DNA from: Mauremys mutica
Taxonomy: Eukaryota > Chordata > Testudines > Geoemydidae
Reading direction: 5' to 3'
DNA: 64,000 nt
Assembly: GCF_020497125.1 (NCBI RefSeq)
Contig: NC_059072.1
Location: 71,493,697 to 71,557,696 of the forward strand
The translations under genes and the position numbers were made by a program. Shown piece by piece: positions 12,725 through 22,375 of the stretch. The stretch's first letter is position 1, and every line of letters starts with the position of its first letter. The notes under the pieces are model-generated. The model was not told the origin of the DNA and ran no database searches. It saw nothing but the letters and a program-made list of their open reading frames with translations.

Positions 12725-12760
12725 ATCGCTTTAAATTCCAGCTGTGCGGCTGGGAAACAG
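12725..12760 (+). promoter_or_regulatory. Possible core promoter before candidate exon
   Basis: A TATA-like 'cgctttaaattcc' lies at about 12727-12739. It is followed about 30 bases on by the GC-richer block at 12740-13114. The change in composition and the spacing suggest a transcription start near 12755-12770. This is inference only, as no expression data are available. Confidence 0.2.
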
Positions 12761-13114
12761 CACCACTCGCAGCAAAGCGCTGGGCTGGGGCTGCTGGTGT
12801 GAGACTGTCCTTTTGCTTCCAGGCTCTGGCAGCCAGGCGAAGATCTGATCACCCTGCTGAGTCCTCTGGGGGAGGGAGAGAGGAAGGGAAGAGGGAAAGA
12901 AAGGGAGAGACAGCGAGACATACACAGAGGAAGAGGCATAGAGCTCCTGCTCGGGGCTCATCTGCTCACTGGATCAGTTTCCTCCTTGGTGGTGGAGAGG
13001 ATGAGGGTGGCTTTCCCCCCCCCTCCTCAAGATGATTTCCATAGTAACCTGATCAAGTGGTGCAATTTAGCAAACTGAGGATTTTCACTACCCCCCCAGA
13101 ATGACATCTGACAG
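12755..13114 (+). CDS. Candidate 5' exon: 5'UTR, ATG and splice donor
   Basis: This 360-bp block is clearly richer in G and C than its surroundings. It contains purine-rich low-complexity sequence at about 12868-12930 and ends 'atgacatctgacag' followed by 'gtaagg', a consensus 5' splice site at 13115. The ATG at 13101 has A at -3 and follows an in-frame TAG at 13068, so it would be a genuine first start. It would encode M-T-S-D plus a split codon beginning AG (Arg or Ser). An X-box-like 'ttccatagtaacc' lies at 13037-13049. I could not tie MTSD to a gene and no downstream exon was found in the window. It may be the first exon of a gene with a long intron 1, a non-coding RNA exon, or chance. 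Confidence 0.3.
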
Positions 13115-13116
13115 GT

Positions 13117-14594
13117 AAGGCTACAATATCCAGTGCATAGATATTTAAATCACTTAGATGCTTCAAAAGTTCTTTTAAAAAATAGAAGCTACCCAGATAT
13201 AATTCTGCTTATATTAAATAATGATGCAATTCCAGGTGGCTGAAATACCTCTTCCCCCGCCAACACACAGTCTTCCTCTTTTTATTGTCTAACAATTCTG
13301 CCCCCTATCCCCCTCCCCCGAAATATTGTCCTAAAAGGGTCAAGTGATGAATTTCCAGAGAGGAGTCTGGACAGGCACTAATGCAGAGGGCCAAGCATTT
13401 GGCTCTGGGGTAGAGGAGTAGGTTGGGGACTGTCTACTTTGGAAATGCTGAGTGTTTGCTCCAGCGGCTTGTGCGTGGATGGTGGTTTTAATGCAGCAGC
13501 AGCAGCATCACCTACATGGCCAGAACCCAGGCAGGCTTTGGGGGCGTTGGAGCAGTGAGTGGGATGTGTTGCCTGGGGTTTCCAGCACACGAAAGGAGGA
13601 CGCTTGCTTACCTTCTTTGTTTCTTTCTAGACTGGTTTTTATTCCCTTCCCTTTGTTTCTCCCCTTTCTGGTGTTGCCCCTTATTCCCTTCCTTGTTTCC
13701 CCGATTCTCTCATCTCCTTCCTTCCTTTCTTTTGTTGTTTGAGTGGGGGATTAAAACACACCCATGGACTTTACCTTAAAATCTGCAACATGTAAGAATG
13801 CAGCCACACAACCAGGCATTTTCAGTCTGGCCAACACCTAACTGTATATCTCTTTATATCTATATGTTAGTACTTTATTGCTCTTTCTCAGATTCTGCCG
13901 TAACACATTGTACCTAAACTGTGCTTTCCCCTTAGAAAATCGTATATTTCAGTCTAGTTCTGTGTTGGCTGCTGGAGAGAGGAGACGTGTATTGTAAATC
14001 TGTATTGTGTGTGGCATTAGACATTGATCTAGGAGCTGGTACCTTCATTTCCCGAAGCAATCACTGAAAATAAGTTAATATTTTGATTTGTCTCTTTGGC
14101 CATATTAATGTTTAGCTGTAGAGGCTGGCAGAATAGGGGAGTGTGGGCAAAAGGAGGGGGAGGTGGGTGGGAGGAAGGAGCTGTAGAGACGGGCAGTTTG
14201 TGTGTGTGTGTGCGCGCGCGTGGGAGGGGGGAAAGAAGCACCAGTGCCTGGCAGTTGGTGTGTGTGTCTGAGGGGAGAGGGAGAAAGTAGAGAAAAGCAG
14301 CCTGTTGTTAATTGCCTAGGTTACAGTTCCTGACTCTTTGGACTCTTCAGTGTCCTAGCGCCCTCCATATTAGCTCACGCTGTGTGTGCAGCAGGTCCAA
14401 GGGGAGGTCTCATCTGGTGCTCTCTGGGGAAATGATCCAGAGAGGTACTGAGCACCCACAACTGCCTTGGGAACTGGCAATGCTCAGCATCTATAGGTGC
14501 TATGTAAAGAAACATTAGGCTGTAATACTTCCATCTAAATTCAGTTGTTGAGTTTAGTGTGAGGGTGCTCAGTGCTGTGGATGGCCTGTGAGAT
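13117..14594. other. Non-coding DNA with simple repeats
   Basis: Contains a pyrimidine-rich tract at about 13605-13735 and a (TG)n/(CG)n run at 14199-14221. No repeat family or exon recognised. If 12755-13114 is an exon, this would be the start of its first intron. Confidence 0.45.
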
Positions 14595-14652
14595 AGAGGG
14601 GGCCAGACTAGGTAATCTTGTGGTCCCTTCTGGCCTTAATCTCTATGAATTA
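14595..14652 (+). mobile_element. CR1 LINE 3' tail fragment
   Basis: The words 'ggccagactaggtaatctt', 'gtggtcccttctggcctta' and 'atctctatgaatta' match the extreme 3' end of turtle CR1 elements in sense orientation. Only about 60 bases are clear. Confidence 0.7.
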
Positions 14653-15317
14653 GGGGGATTTCTTGGCCAGGATAACCTAGAATCTATTTATATAACACTA
14701 TGCTCCTTGACCACTCAAAAGGGCCTGACCACTACTCTGACAAGTGACCGTAACATGGCTTCGTGTGGTTCCACATTTCTCATCTCATTGACTTTTAAAT
14801 GAAATTTGCTCAGTTTACATGTATCAAGATATTAGTTCAAGCTGCCAGCCCTGAGAATTCAGTCTGGGATCTAAGAATCAAGCTGTGTCCTTTCCGTTTC
14901 ATGCATCCATCAGCAAGAAATGTTCTGCAGAAGTTTCTTCTCCACTTGTACCTGTACTCCATCATTGTCTTCAGATATTGACCTAGATTACACCAGGGCA
15001 ACCCCACTGTCTCCATGTTGGGGCACACAGGTGTAGAACATGTACAAGACTGGAAGGTGCTCAGATACTACAGTGATATGTGATATAAAAGACTATGTGA
15101 AATAGAATTGATGAGGGCAGAATATGACCATGCAAAATGAATTCAGTTAATAATTTCTTCCATTGTAGCGCTTAGATTACTGGTGCTGACAGGCTGCAAA
15201 TTGTGCACCCAGCTATTTTATGTTAATTCTTACTAAAATGATTGCTGATATTTTGCCCTTTGTTTGTTTTCTCCCTAAATTTGTTTATTTCACTTCTCTA
15301 TCATGTCTTGTCTTTTA

Positions 15318-15472
15318 GATTTGTAAGCTCTTTGGAGCAGAGACTGTCACTTACTATCTGTTTGTATAGTGCCTAGCACAATATGTTGGCTGATCTGGTT
15401 GAGGTTTATAGGCTCTATCATACTATGAATGATTTGTAATACTATCAACTTATTAGCCTATTATTATTAAAG
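15318..15472 (+). repeat. Old amniote LINE/SINE tail
   Basis: The sequence reads 'tttgtaagctctttggagc', 'agactgtcacttac', 'tttgtatagtgcctagcac' and 'taggctctatcatac', ending in an A/T-rich 'ttattattaaa'. It is the best-preserved copy in the window of the repeat also seen at 12498 and 59086. Confidence 0.6.
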
Positions 15473-15794
15473 TCCAAAGTGCATATGGTGGAAATAGTTT
15501 GAAATACAAGGTCAACAACTTCTATGTTATCAATTTTACATTTATCTTGCATACTTATAAAGCTACCCTATGGGGAAGATGGATCTGGTATTTCAATATA
15601 AAGGAAACTTCAAGCAATAATTGGGTTTTCAAAATGACTGAGCCTTTTTCAATGTCATTGATAAGCAGTAGTTAACACAGGAGTCCATGCTTGCTACAGG
15701 GAACAAGATAACCTCTTGAAATGCAACATTCCAATGGAGATGGTTTAGGGCTGCAATGTTCTGGTGCAATATAAATTCTACCAACTAATAATAT

Positions 15795-15905
15795 AAATGG
15801 TGGTGGTTTATTTGCTTGTATTTTTCAGAGCCCACAATGTGCTAAGAAGCACTTTCCAGACATAAAAGAAGGCATAGTCCCAGGCCTGAAGATCTTGCAT
15901 TCTTA
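15795..15905 (-). repeat. Old amniote LINE/SINE tail, reverse
   Basis: The words 'cacaatgtgctaagaagca' and 'gaagatcttgcattctt' match the reverse orientation of the repeat at 15318. It is strongly diverged. Confidence 0.35.
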
Positions 15906-16084
15906 AAAAAAGCACTGAGGTGGAGAGTAGGGTAAAAAGGTAGAACAATAAATAATTATGGTAACCATCTAATAATTACCCTATTCAGACAATGCAAAGG
16001 TTCAGTGACACACGTGACACATGTCTGTAACTATATTACTTCATGCTAAAGTCAAGTCATTTATAGTTAGTTGTAGGCATTATG

Positions 16085-16922
16085 GTAGAGGTGGGACTTT
16101 GAGGGACCTCTGATGAGTTTGCAGATGATACAAAGATTCAGGGACTGGAAAATAATGAAGAGGATAGGTCACAGATATAGATTGATCTGGTTTGCTTGGT
16201 AAGGTGTGCAAGCAAACAATATGCATTTTAATATGGCTAAATGCAGATGTAAGTATGGCCTGCATTCTTTGTTTCTAGATGTGTACAACATGGGGAAGTC
16301 TGTCCTAGAAAGGAGTAACTCTGAAAAAAGATTTAGGAATCAAAGTGGATAATTGGCTGAACATGAGCTGCTCCCCCCCCCCCCCCAAAAAAAAAAAAGT
16401 GAATGGGATCCTTGGATGCATAAACAGGGGAATCTTGAGTAGGAATAGAAGTGATTTTACCACTGCTGGAGCACTGTGTCCAGTTCTGGTGTCTCCAGTT
16501 CAAGAAGGATGTTGATAAATTGGAGAGGGTTGAGAGAAGAGCCACAAGAATGATTAAAGGATTAGAAAACGTGCCTTATAGTGACAGACTCAAAAAGCTC
16601 AGTCTATTTATCTGAACAAAGAGAAGGTTAAGGAGTGACTTGATCACAGTCTGTAAGTAGCTACAGGGGGAACAAATGTTTAATAATGGGCTGTTCAATC
16701 TAGCAGACAAAGGTATGTTAAGATTCATCAGCTGGAAGTTAAAGCTAGACAAATTCAGACAAGCAATAAGATGTAAACTTTTAACGGTGAGAGTATGGTG
16801 AATTCTCCATCACTGGCAGTTCTTAAATAAAGATTGGATGCTTGGATTGGATTCAAAAGGAATTATTTGGGGGACTAGATAATCACAATGGTCCTTTCTG
16901 GCCCTGGAATCTATGAACTACT
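16085..16922 (+). mobile_element. CR1 LINE, ORF2 3' part and 3' UTR
   Basis: Sense-strand CR1. An early block encodes DEFADDTKIQ, which resembles the FADD-type reverse-transcriptase motif C. A later block encodes LEHCVQFW and RRATRMIKGLE followed by PYSDRLKKL, the usual CR1 ORF2 C-terminal region. The 3' end has 'cacaatggtcctttctgg' and 'ggaatctatgaa'. Frameshifts, stops and a C14A12 tract (16373-16398) interrupt it, so the copy is dead. It ends only about 45 bp from the oppositely oriented CR1 at 16966. Confidence 0.88.
16373..16398 (+). repeat. C14A12 compound homopolymer
   Basis: Fourteen C are followed directly by twelve A inside the CR1 ORF2 remnant. Such a junction probably arose by slippage at a short C-rich/A-rich site. 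The assembled length should be regarded as unreliable. Confidence 0.9.
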
Positions 16923-16965
16923 GCATTTATCTCTATTGTGCTGATCACCATAGTTTCTAGGTACT

Positions 16966-18470
16966 ATAGACTTTAAGGTCAGAAGGGACCATCAAGATCA
17001 TCTAGTCTGACCTGCTGTACATTGCAGGCCACAGAACCTCACCCACCCACTCCTTTAATAGACCTATAACCTTAAAGTGAGTTACTGAAGGCCTCAAATT
17101 GTGAGTTAAAGACTTCAAGTTACAGAGAATCCACCAGTTTAAACCACAAAGTGACCCAGGCCCCATGCTGCAGAGGAAGGCAAAAAACTCCCAGGGTCTC
17201 CCTTAATCTGCCCTGGGGGAAGAGTCCTTCCTGACCCCAAATAAGGCAGCCAGACACCAGGGAAAGAATTCTCTGTAGTAACTCAGAGCCCTACTCATCT
17301 AGTACCCCATCTCCAGCTGTTGGGATATTTGTTACTAGCAATTGCTGATTGCCTACAATAGCATGTGGCCCATCTCATCATCTCCTATCCCCTCCATAAA
17401 CTTATCAAGCTCAGTTATGTTTTTCCCCCCACTGCTCCCGTTGGGAAAATGTTCCAGAACTTCACTCCTCTGATGGTTAGAAACCTTCATCTAATTTCAA
17501 GCCTAACTTGTTTACGGCCAGTTTATATCCATTTGTTCTTGTGTCAACATTGGCCATTAACTTAATAACTCCTCTCCCTCCCAGGTATTTATCCCTCTGA
17601 TGTATTTATAGAGAGTAATCATATCTCCCTTCAGCCTTTGTCTGATTAGGCTAAACAAGCCAAGCTCTTTTGAGTCTCCTCTTGTAAATTAGGTTTTCCA
17701 TTCCTCTGATCATCCCAGTAGTCTTTCTCTGCACTTGTTCTAGTCTGAATTAGTCTTTCTTAAACATGGGAAACCAGAATCACACATGCTATTCCAGGTG
17801 AGGGCTCACTTTGTCTTGTATAATGTTACTAACCAGGGGTGAAAGTAAAATGGATCTCTTGCCAGTACGGGGCCGCTCTGGCCCCCTGGAATGGGCAGGG
17901 CTTCGGGCAGAAGGGGCAGGGCTGAGGGTCAGCCTCCCCCAGCCAGTCCATCTGATCACCCTGGCCTGCACCGGCCGGGGCTCCATCAGCGATTAAAGGG
18001 CCTGGGACTCTGGCTGGTGCTGTTGTGGTAGCGGCAGTGGTGGCCTGAGCCCCAGGCCCTTTTAAATCATGGCTCTGGTGCAGCTACTTCTTTTGTCCAC
18101 CCCATCCCCCTGTCAGCGGCTTTAACCTCACCGCCCCTTTTGCGCCCCCTCACTGGCGGCCCTGCAGGTAAAGGGGCAGTGACGTTAAAGCGCTGCCGCA
18201 GCAGCAATTTAAACAGAGTCCTTAAAGCGCTGCCGCAGAGGTACGGGCTAGTACTGGTGGCCATCTTTTACCAGTACGCTGTACCGGCCTGTACCACCTT
18301 ACTTTCAGCCCTGTTACTAACACTTCCTTGTCTTTGCTGGAAATACCTCACCCGATGCTTTCTAGAAGTGCATTACCCTTTTTTGTGGTTGCATCCTGAG
18401 ATTGACCAATACACTCAGGTCTTTCTCTTCTGTCACGTCCAACGGATAGGGTTTCGGCTTATAGAAAACA
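16966..18470 (-). mobile_element. CR1 LINE 3' region, split by a hAT element
   Basis: The plus strand starts 'atagactttaaggtcagaag', the complement of a CR1 3' end. It continues through recognisable parts such as 'ttcctgaccccaaataagg', 'aaaatgttccagaac' and 'cctctgatcatcccagtag'. The sequence is interrupted at 17834-18313 by a hAT element and resumes at about 18322 with 'acttccttgtctttgctgg'. The right edge is approximate because similarity fades after about 18470. It is non-coding or decayed throughout. Confidence 0.85.
17834..18313. mobile_element. Non-autonomous hAT transposon nested in CR1
   Basis: The element starts 'caggggtgaaagtaa' and ends 'ttactttcagccctg', terminal inverted repeats with one mismatch in 15. 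It is flanked by perfect 8-bp duplications ttactaac at 17826-17833 and 18314-18321, the hAT hallmark. The 480-bp interior carries no transposase. It contains a repeated 'aaagcgctgccgcag' (about 18187 and 18224) and GC-rich sequence. The open frame at 18140-18616 crosses the transposon end into CR1 and is not a gene. Confidence 0.92.
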
Positions 18471-18788
18471 GCAGATTTAAGGAGCCAGTTGCTGGCATTA
18501 CTATGTTCTTCTTTCCTCCTGTAGGTTATATTTCAGTGGATCTTTTGGAGGAAGGAGGGTATGCTGGTCATTCTGAGTCTTCGATTTTTAGAGTAAGTTG
18601 TGTTCAAATAAATTAATCTTGCATTGCACTCTAAATAGATGAGACTTGTCTTAGTCTGAGTTATGGCAGGAGAAAGTTCTAGACCTAGAGGCATTTTACT
18701 GAAAATTCACCTCCTCTAGCACCTGAAAGTTTCCTCATGGTCTCCATCAATCATAGCGTCCCCTGGAACAAAACAATCTAGGTATTGA

Positions 18789-18872
18789 CCCCAATCCTGT
18801 GTCATGCTGAGCTTCAGCTCCTGTTGACATTTGTGCAACCTGACAGCGCTCATGCCTTGCAGGAATAGGCCT
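18789..18872. repeat. Palindromic MITE, decayed
   Basis: The left part 'ccaatcctgtgtcatgctga' and right part 'agcgctcatgccttgcagga' form an imperfect inverted pair around 'ctcctgttgacatttg'. This fits the dispersed palindromic family described in the findings. Confidence 0.4.
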
Positions 18873-18891
18873 TGCTGTGTGCAAACATTAT

Positions 18892-18980
18892 CATTTATTT
18901 TGTATTAAAGTACAGTGTAGAGAACTCAGTGAGGGTCCAGGCCCCATGTACAGAGTACTGTACAAACAGAGGTATACATA
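18892..18980 (-). repeat. Old amniote LINE/SINE tail, reverse
   Basis: The words 'ttattttgtattaaagtac', 'caggccccatgtacagagt' and 'actgtacaaacagagg' match the reverse orientation of the repeat at 15318. Confidence 0.45.
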
Positions 18981-19912
18981 GGGTCCATATTTCAAATCAG
19001 AGGTAAAGCTTTTTGAGGCAATCTAATTTGACACACAGCAACTGAGTGTAATAAACTAGAGGAGGAAAGGCAGGGGGGATAATGGGTTAACAAAATAAGA
19101 TCATGCAGTTACATAGATTAGCAAATACTCATCTTGATGGCTCCAGACCTCTTAAAAACAATTTGTATTAAATAATCAAAATGAAATAAAATCAGCTGTC
19201 CTCAATTATCTCACAATGTAAACATCACTGGTTGATTCTTGTAGTCATCACAGCAGAATTTTGTCTTCAGGTGGTATTTGAAATACAGGTAGTCCATGTT
19301 GTAGGCTGGACCTAACCAAATGAAGTCTTTTAGATTAGGAATAAGATATAGAAAATGGTCTGACACTGGGTGGAAGTGAAGAGTATGGCTCACTGGCATG
19401 GCATTTTCTCTCTGAATTGTTCTAGGCAGGAGATATGCTTCTGCATGTGGAACCAGTCAAAAATTCTCTTAATGTAAGCTGTAAAAATACATGAGAGCCA
19501 GTACAGATCTTCCCGAAGAACTACTTGAGTGATAGCTGCAGAGATTTCTTGTAAGCTACCACCTTACCATATTTTATTGAAATCCCTCTATATAAAACAC
19601 AAAAAAGAAAACGTAGGCAAGATTTCTCAAAACATGCACATGGGAGAAAAAAGTTTTAATACGAGAAAGCCAGTTGAGTGGGGTGATTTCCAATTCTATG
19701 AAGAACTCTGATTTGAGGGATAACATGATTAAAATATGTATTATTTTGAAAAGGGATGCCTGTGCTATTTTGATGCTCTTGGCATTAGCAATGGAATTAT
19801 TAGCTATGTACTTTAGAAATTCTCCCTCTGTCTTTTCTGAAAACCATTTTGGTGAACAGCTGTCAAAAATGTGTGAAGAATTATTAGCAGTAAATCATGA
19901 GCCTTGGTCATA

Positions 19913-20239
19913 CAGGTTGAACCTCGCTAGTCTGGCACTCTCTGGTCCAGCAATATCCGTGGTCTGGCATGATTTTATTTTATTTTTTTATGCTTTTATC
20001 TACTTATTTCCTTGTGCCAATACAGTAAAATTGTGTAACAACACTAACACTTTGTTATGAAGAGAGCCAATAAGCTTTGGCTAGGCTGTGTTGAAAGCGT
20101 TGGTGTATTTATTCACCTCGGTGAGATAAAAATAAAAAGAGACCTGCTTGCTACAATATTGACCTCCTGGGGTTCAGTAAATTCTCTGATCTGGCACCAG
20201 TCAGGTCCCAAGGGTGCCGGACTAGAGAGGTTCAGCCTG
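19913..20239. mobile_element. Tigger-like TA-flanked MITE
   Basis: The terminal inverted repeats are 'caggttgaacctcgctagtc' at the left and, at the right, 'gactagagaggttcagcctg'. They are bounded on both sides by the dinucleotide TA, as for Tc1/mariner-superfamily insertions. The terminal word CAGGTTGA resembles that of MER2-type Tigger elements. At 327 bp it has no transposase. Short frames across it are not genes. Confidence 0.75.
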
Positions 20240-20241
20240 TA

Positions 20242-22284
20242 CCTGAAAATCTGAAATCCTGAGCGAATGGGAAGAGTGACTGCATTAACAATATCTGCTT
20301 CACTCATTTCAAGTATATTTTACAGTGACTTCAAATATTTTACAAAGATTGAATTCCCTTCCCCCCCAACTCATAATTGCAACATCTAGCTTTTTGTGGG
20401 CAAGTAGAATGCATTAAATTCACACAAACACCTTGCATTTGCCAACTGAGTTTATGGATGCCGGGGTGAGTGTTCTTCAGTTTTATATTATATGACAACC
20501 CATCTGGAAAACTGACTGCAGGAACATCCTGATAACTTGGTAATGAATACTGAGAAGCCGTCCGTGTGCAGTAGGTCATTACAGTTAAAGTCTATTTACT
20601 AAAGAGGAAAAGATTTGATGGTAAAACTTTAGCATGACCATGTAATTGTAGGACTAGAATATTCCCCCGGTGACCTGATATGTAGTTCTCTCCCCTATCT
20701 CCTACTAATTATTTGGAAGGGCAGTTACTTATAGTATTAGATATATACTCAGATAACAGAGAGAGAGTGAAATGATGGGAGTCATCTGATTTTTTTTTTC
20801 TCAGATCAACACAACAATCTGGACACTCTGATCTCTTTTTAAGGACACTGCAGACAAATACATTATCATTCCTTTAGAAAAATAATTCCAGTCAACTGTC
20901 CTCATGCAGAAGCCTTTGCTCACACAAAGCTGATTAGTCATCCAAACAGTGAGAATAGTTTTAAAATAAGAGCCAATAGATCTTAACTTGGAATATTCAC
21001 AGGAGAATTACTTCAGTTATTTAAAAGCATGTCAGTATGCATCAAGCATCATGAGTTATGCTACAAACAGTTAAATAGAGAATGCTAGACTCCAGCTAAA
21101 ATAGCATCATTTTATTCAAAAGCATTCCCCTGGGTGGCTTAGAAACAAATTAATTGGAGGACCTTGGTTCATATGTTTTGGACATGTTCTCCTCTAAATA
21201 GCTTCTGAACATATGTTACAGAAATTATGGAAGATATATTAAGAATCTATATAGGGCCAAATCCTAAAATCTTTGGTCTGTGAATGGGAGTTGGCCTGAA
21301 TAAAGACTGAGTAAATGGGGATGAATACTGAATTAAGAGCATCAGTATTCAGCCTATAGTAAATTTTTCCAAGTGCTTGCTTATGTCAGGATGTAGACTG
21401 CTCATTGAATAAAGCCACACAGAAACATGCAGTGTTTAAAGTCATTTTGTACCTTTCTACTGAGCTGTGCTCCATGGCAGTAGGCCTGAATCTGGGCCAT
21501 CATTGGGGAGGGTCTGGGAGGTTTCCAATATTGGGTGTTTCCTTGGTAGAAGATACTAAATAATAGTTTTAAACATGACACTACTGCTTAAAAGATGCAG
21601 GTGATGGTCCGAGCTTAACACAAATGCATTATTAGTTTAGATGTCTGCGAATGATGACATTTAAATCCACATTTTCACTGGGCATGGTTTAAATGATGTC
21701 ATGATCGCCTGGTCATTTTAATATTTCACTGCAACTGCTTTTTTTCAGCAGGAGACAGAACATTGAGTCAGTTTTGATTAAGCATCTTTAATTTGACATT
21801 GAAAGGTGGATTATGTTAGAGACAAGACATAAATTACTTTCTTGTTTACTGTACATTGGCCTTAGGATTTTTTTTTCTGTGATCTCATCCATAGATGAAT
21901 CAATTAAGCACTACCATCCCCTTACTATTCTGAATACTTTGACAGAAGCTTAAGATTCCATACACTTGGTTCATATTTTCAGTCTCAGGTTTATTACATA
22001 AGATACCTTAGTGCATATATGCTTTTGGATGTCTTTAATTATGTATATGTTGTGAACAGTTTACAAATTAAGTGTAGAAAAAAGGCACTCCTTAAGTCAT
22101 CCTGTGAGAGACTAGTAAATAATTTGGTAACTCAAATCCGGGTACACTGGAAATCCATGGAAAATATACAATTCGGTTATTTACATCTTTAAAATTTTAT
22201 CTCTGTGGAATGTTCTTTCAAATGGGTAGCCAACCACATTGGATAAAGCATGTTGGCTACATGTTTGCTTGAATGCAGAATAGT
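20242..22284. other. Non-coding DNA, mostly unique
   Basis: Long AT-rich stretch without recognised gene or exon. One decayed palindromic MITE candidate lies at 21254-21319 ('gggccaaatcctaaaatctt' with the partial inverse 'taaagactgagtaaatgggg'). Confidence 0.5.
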
Positions 22285-22375
22285 GAATCATAGAATATCA
22301 GGGTTGGAAGGGACCTCAAGAGGTCATCTGATCCAACCCCCTACTCAAAGTAGGACCAATCCCCAACTAAATCAA
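22285..22375 (-). mobile_element. CR1 LINE 3' tail
   Basis: The plus strand reads 'gaatcatagaatatcaggg', 'ttggaagggacctcaagagg', 'tcatctgatccaacccc' and 'aaagtaggaccaatcccc'. This is the standard complement of a CR1 3' end, including the terminal octamer-like repeat region. Only about 90 bp survive, so it is heavily 5'-truncated. Confidence 0.92.

Noticed and set aside
18140..18616. 158-codon plus-strand open frame
   Set aside because: It runs from inside the hAT element across its right end and target duplication into the antisense strand of a CR1. It is a chance frame spanning two mobile elements.
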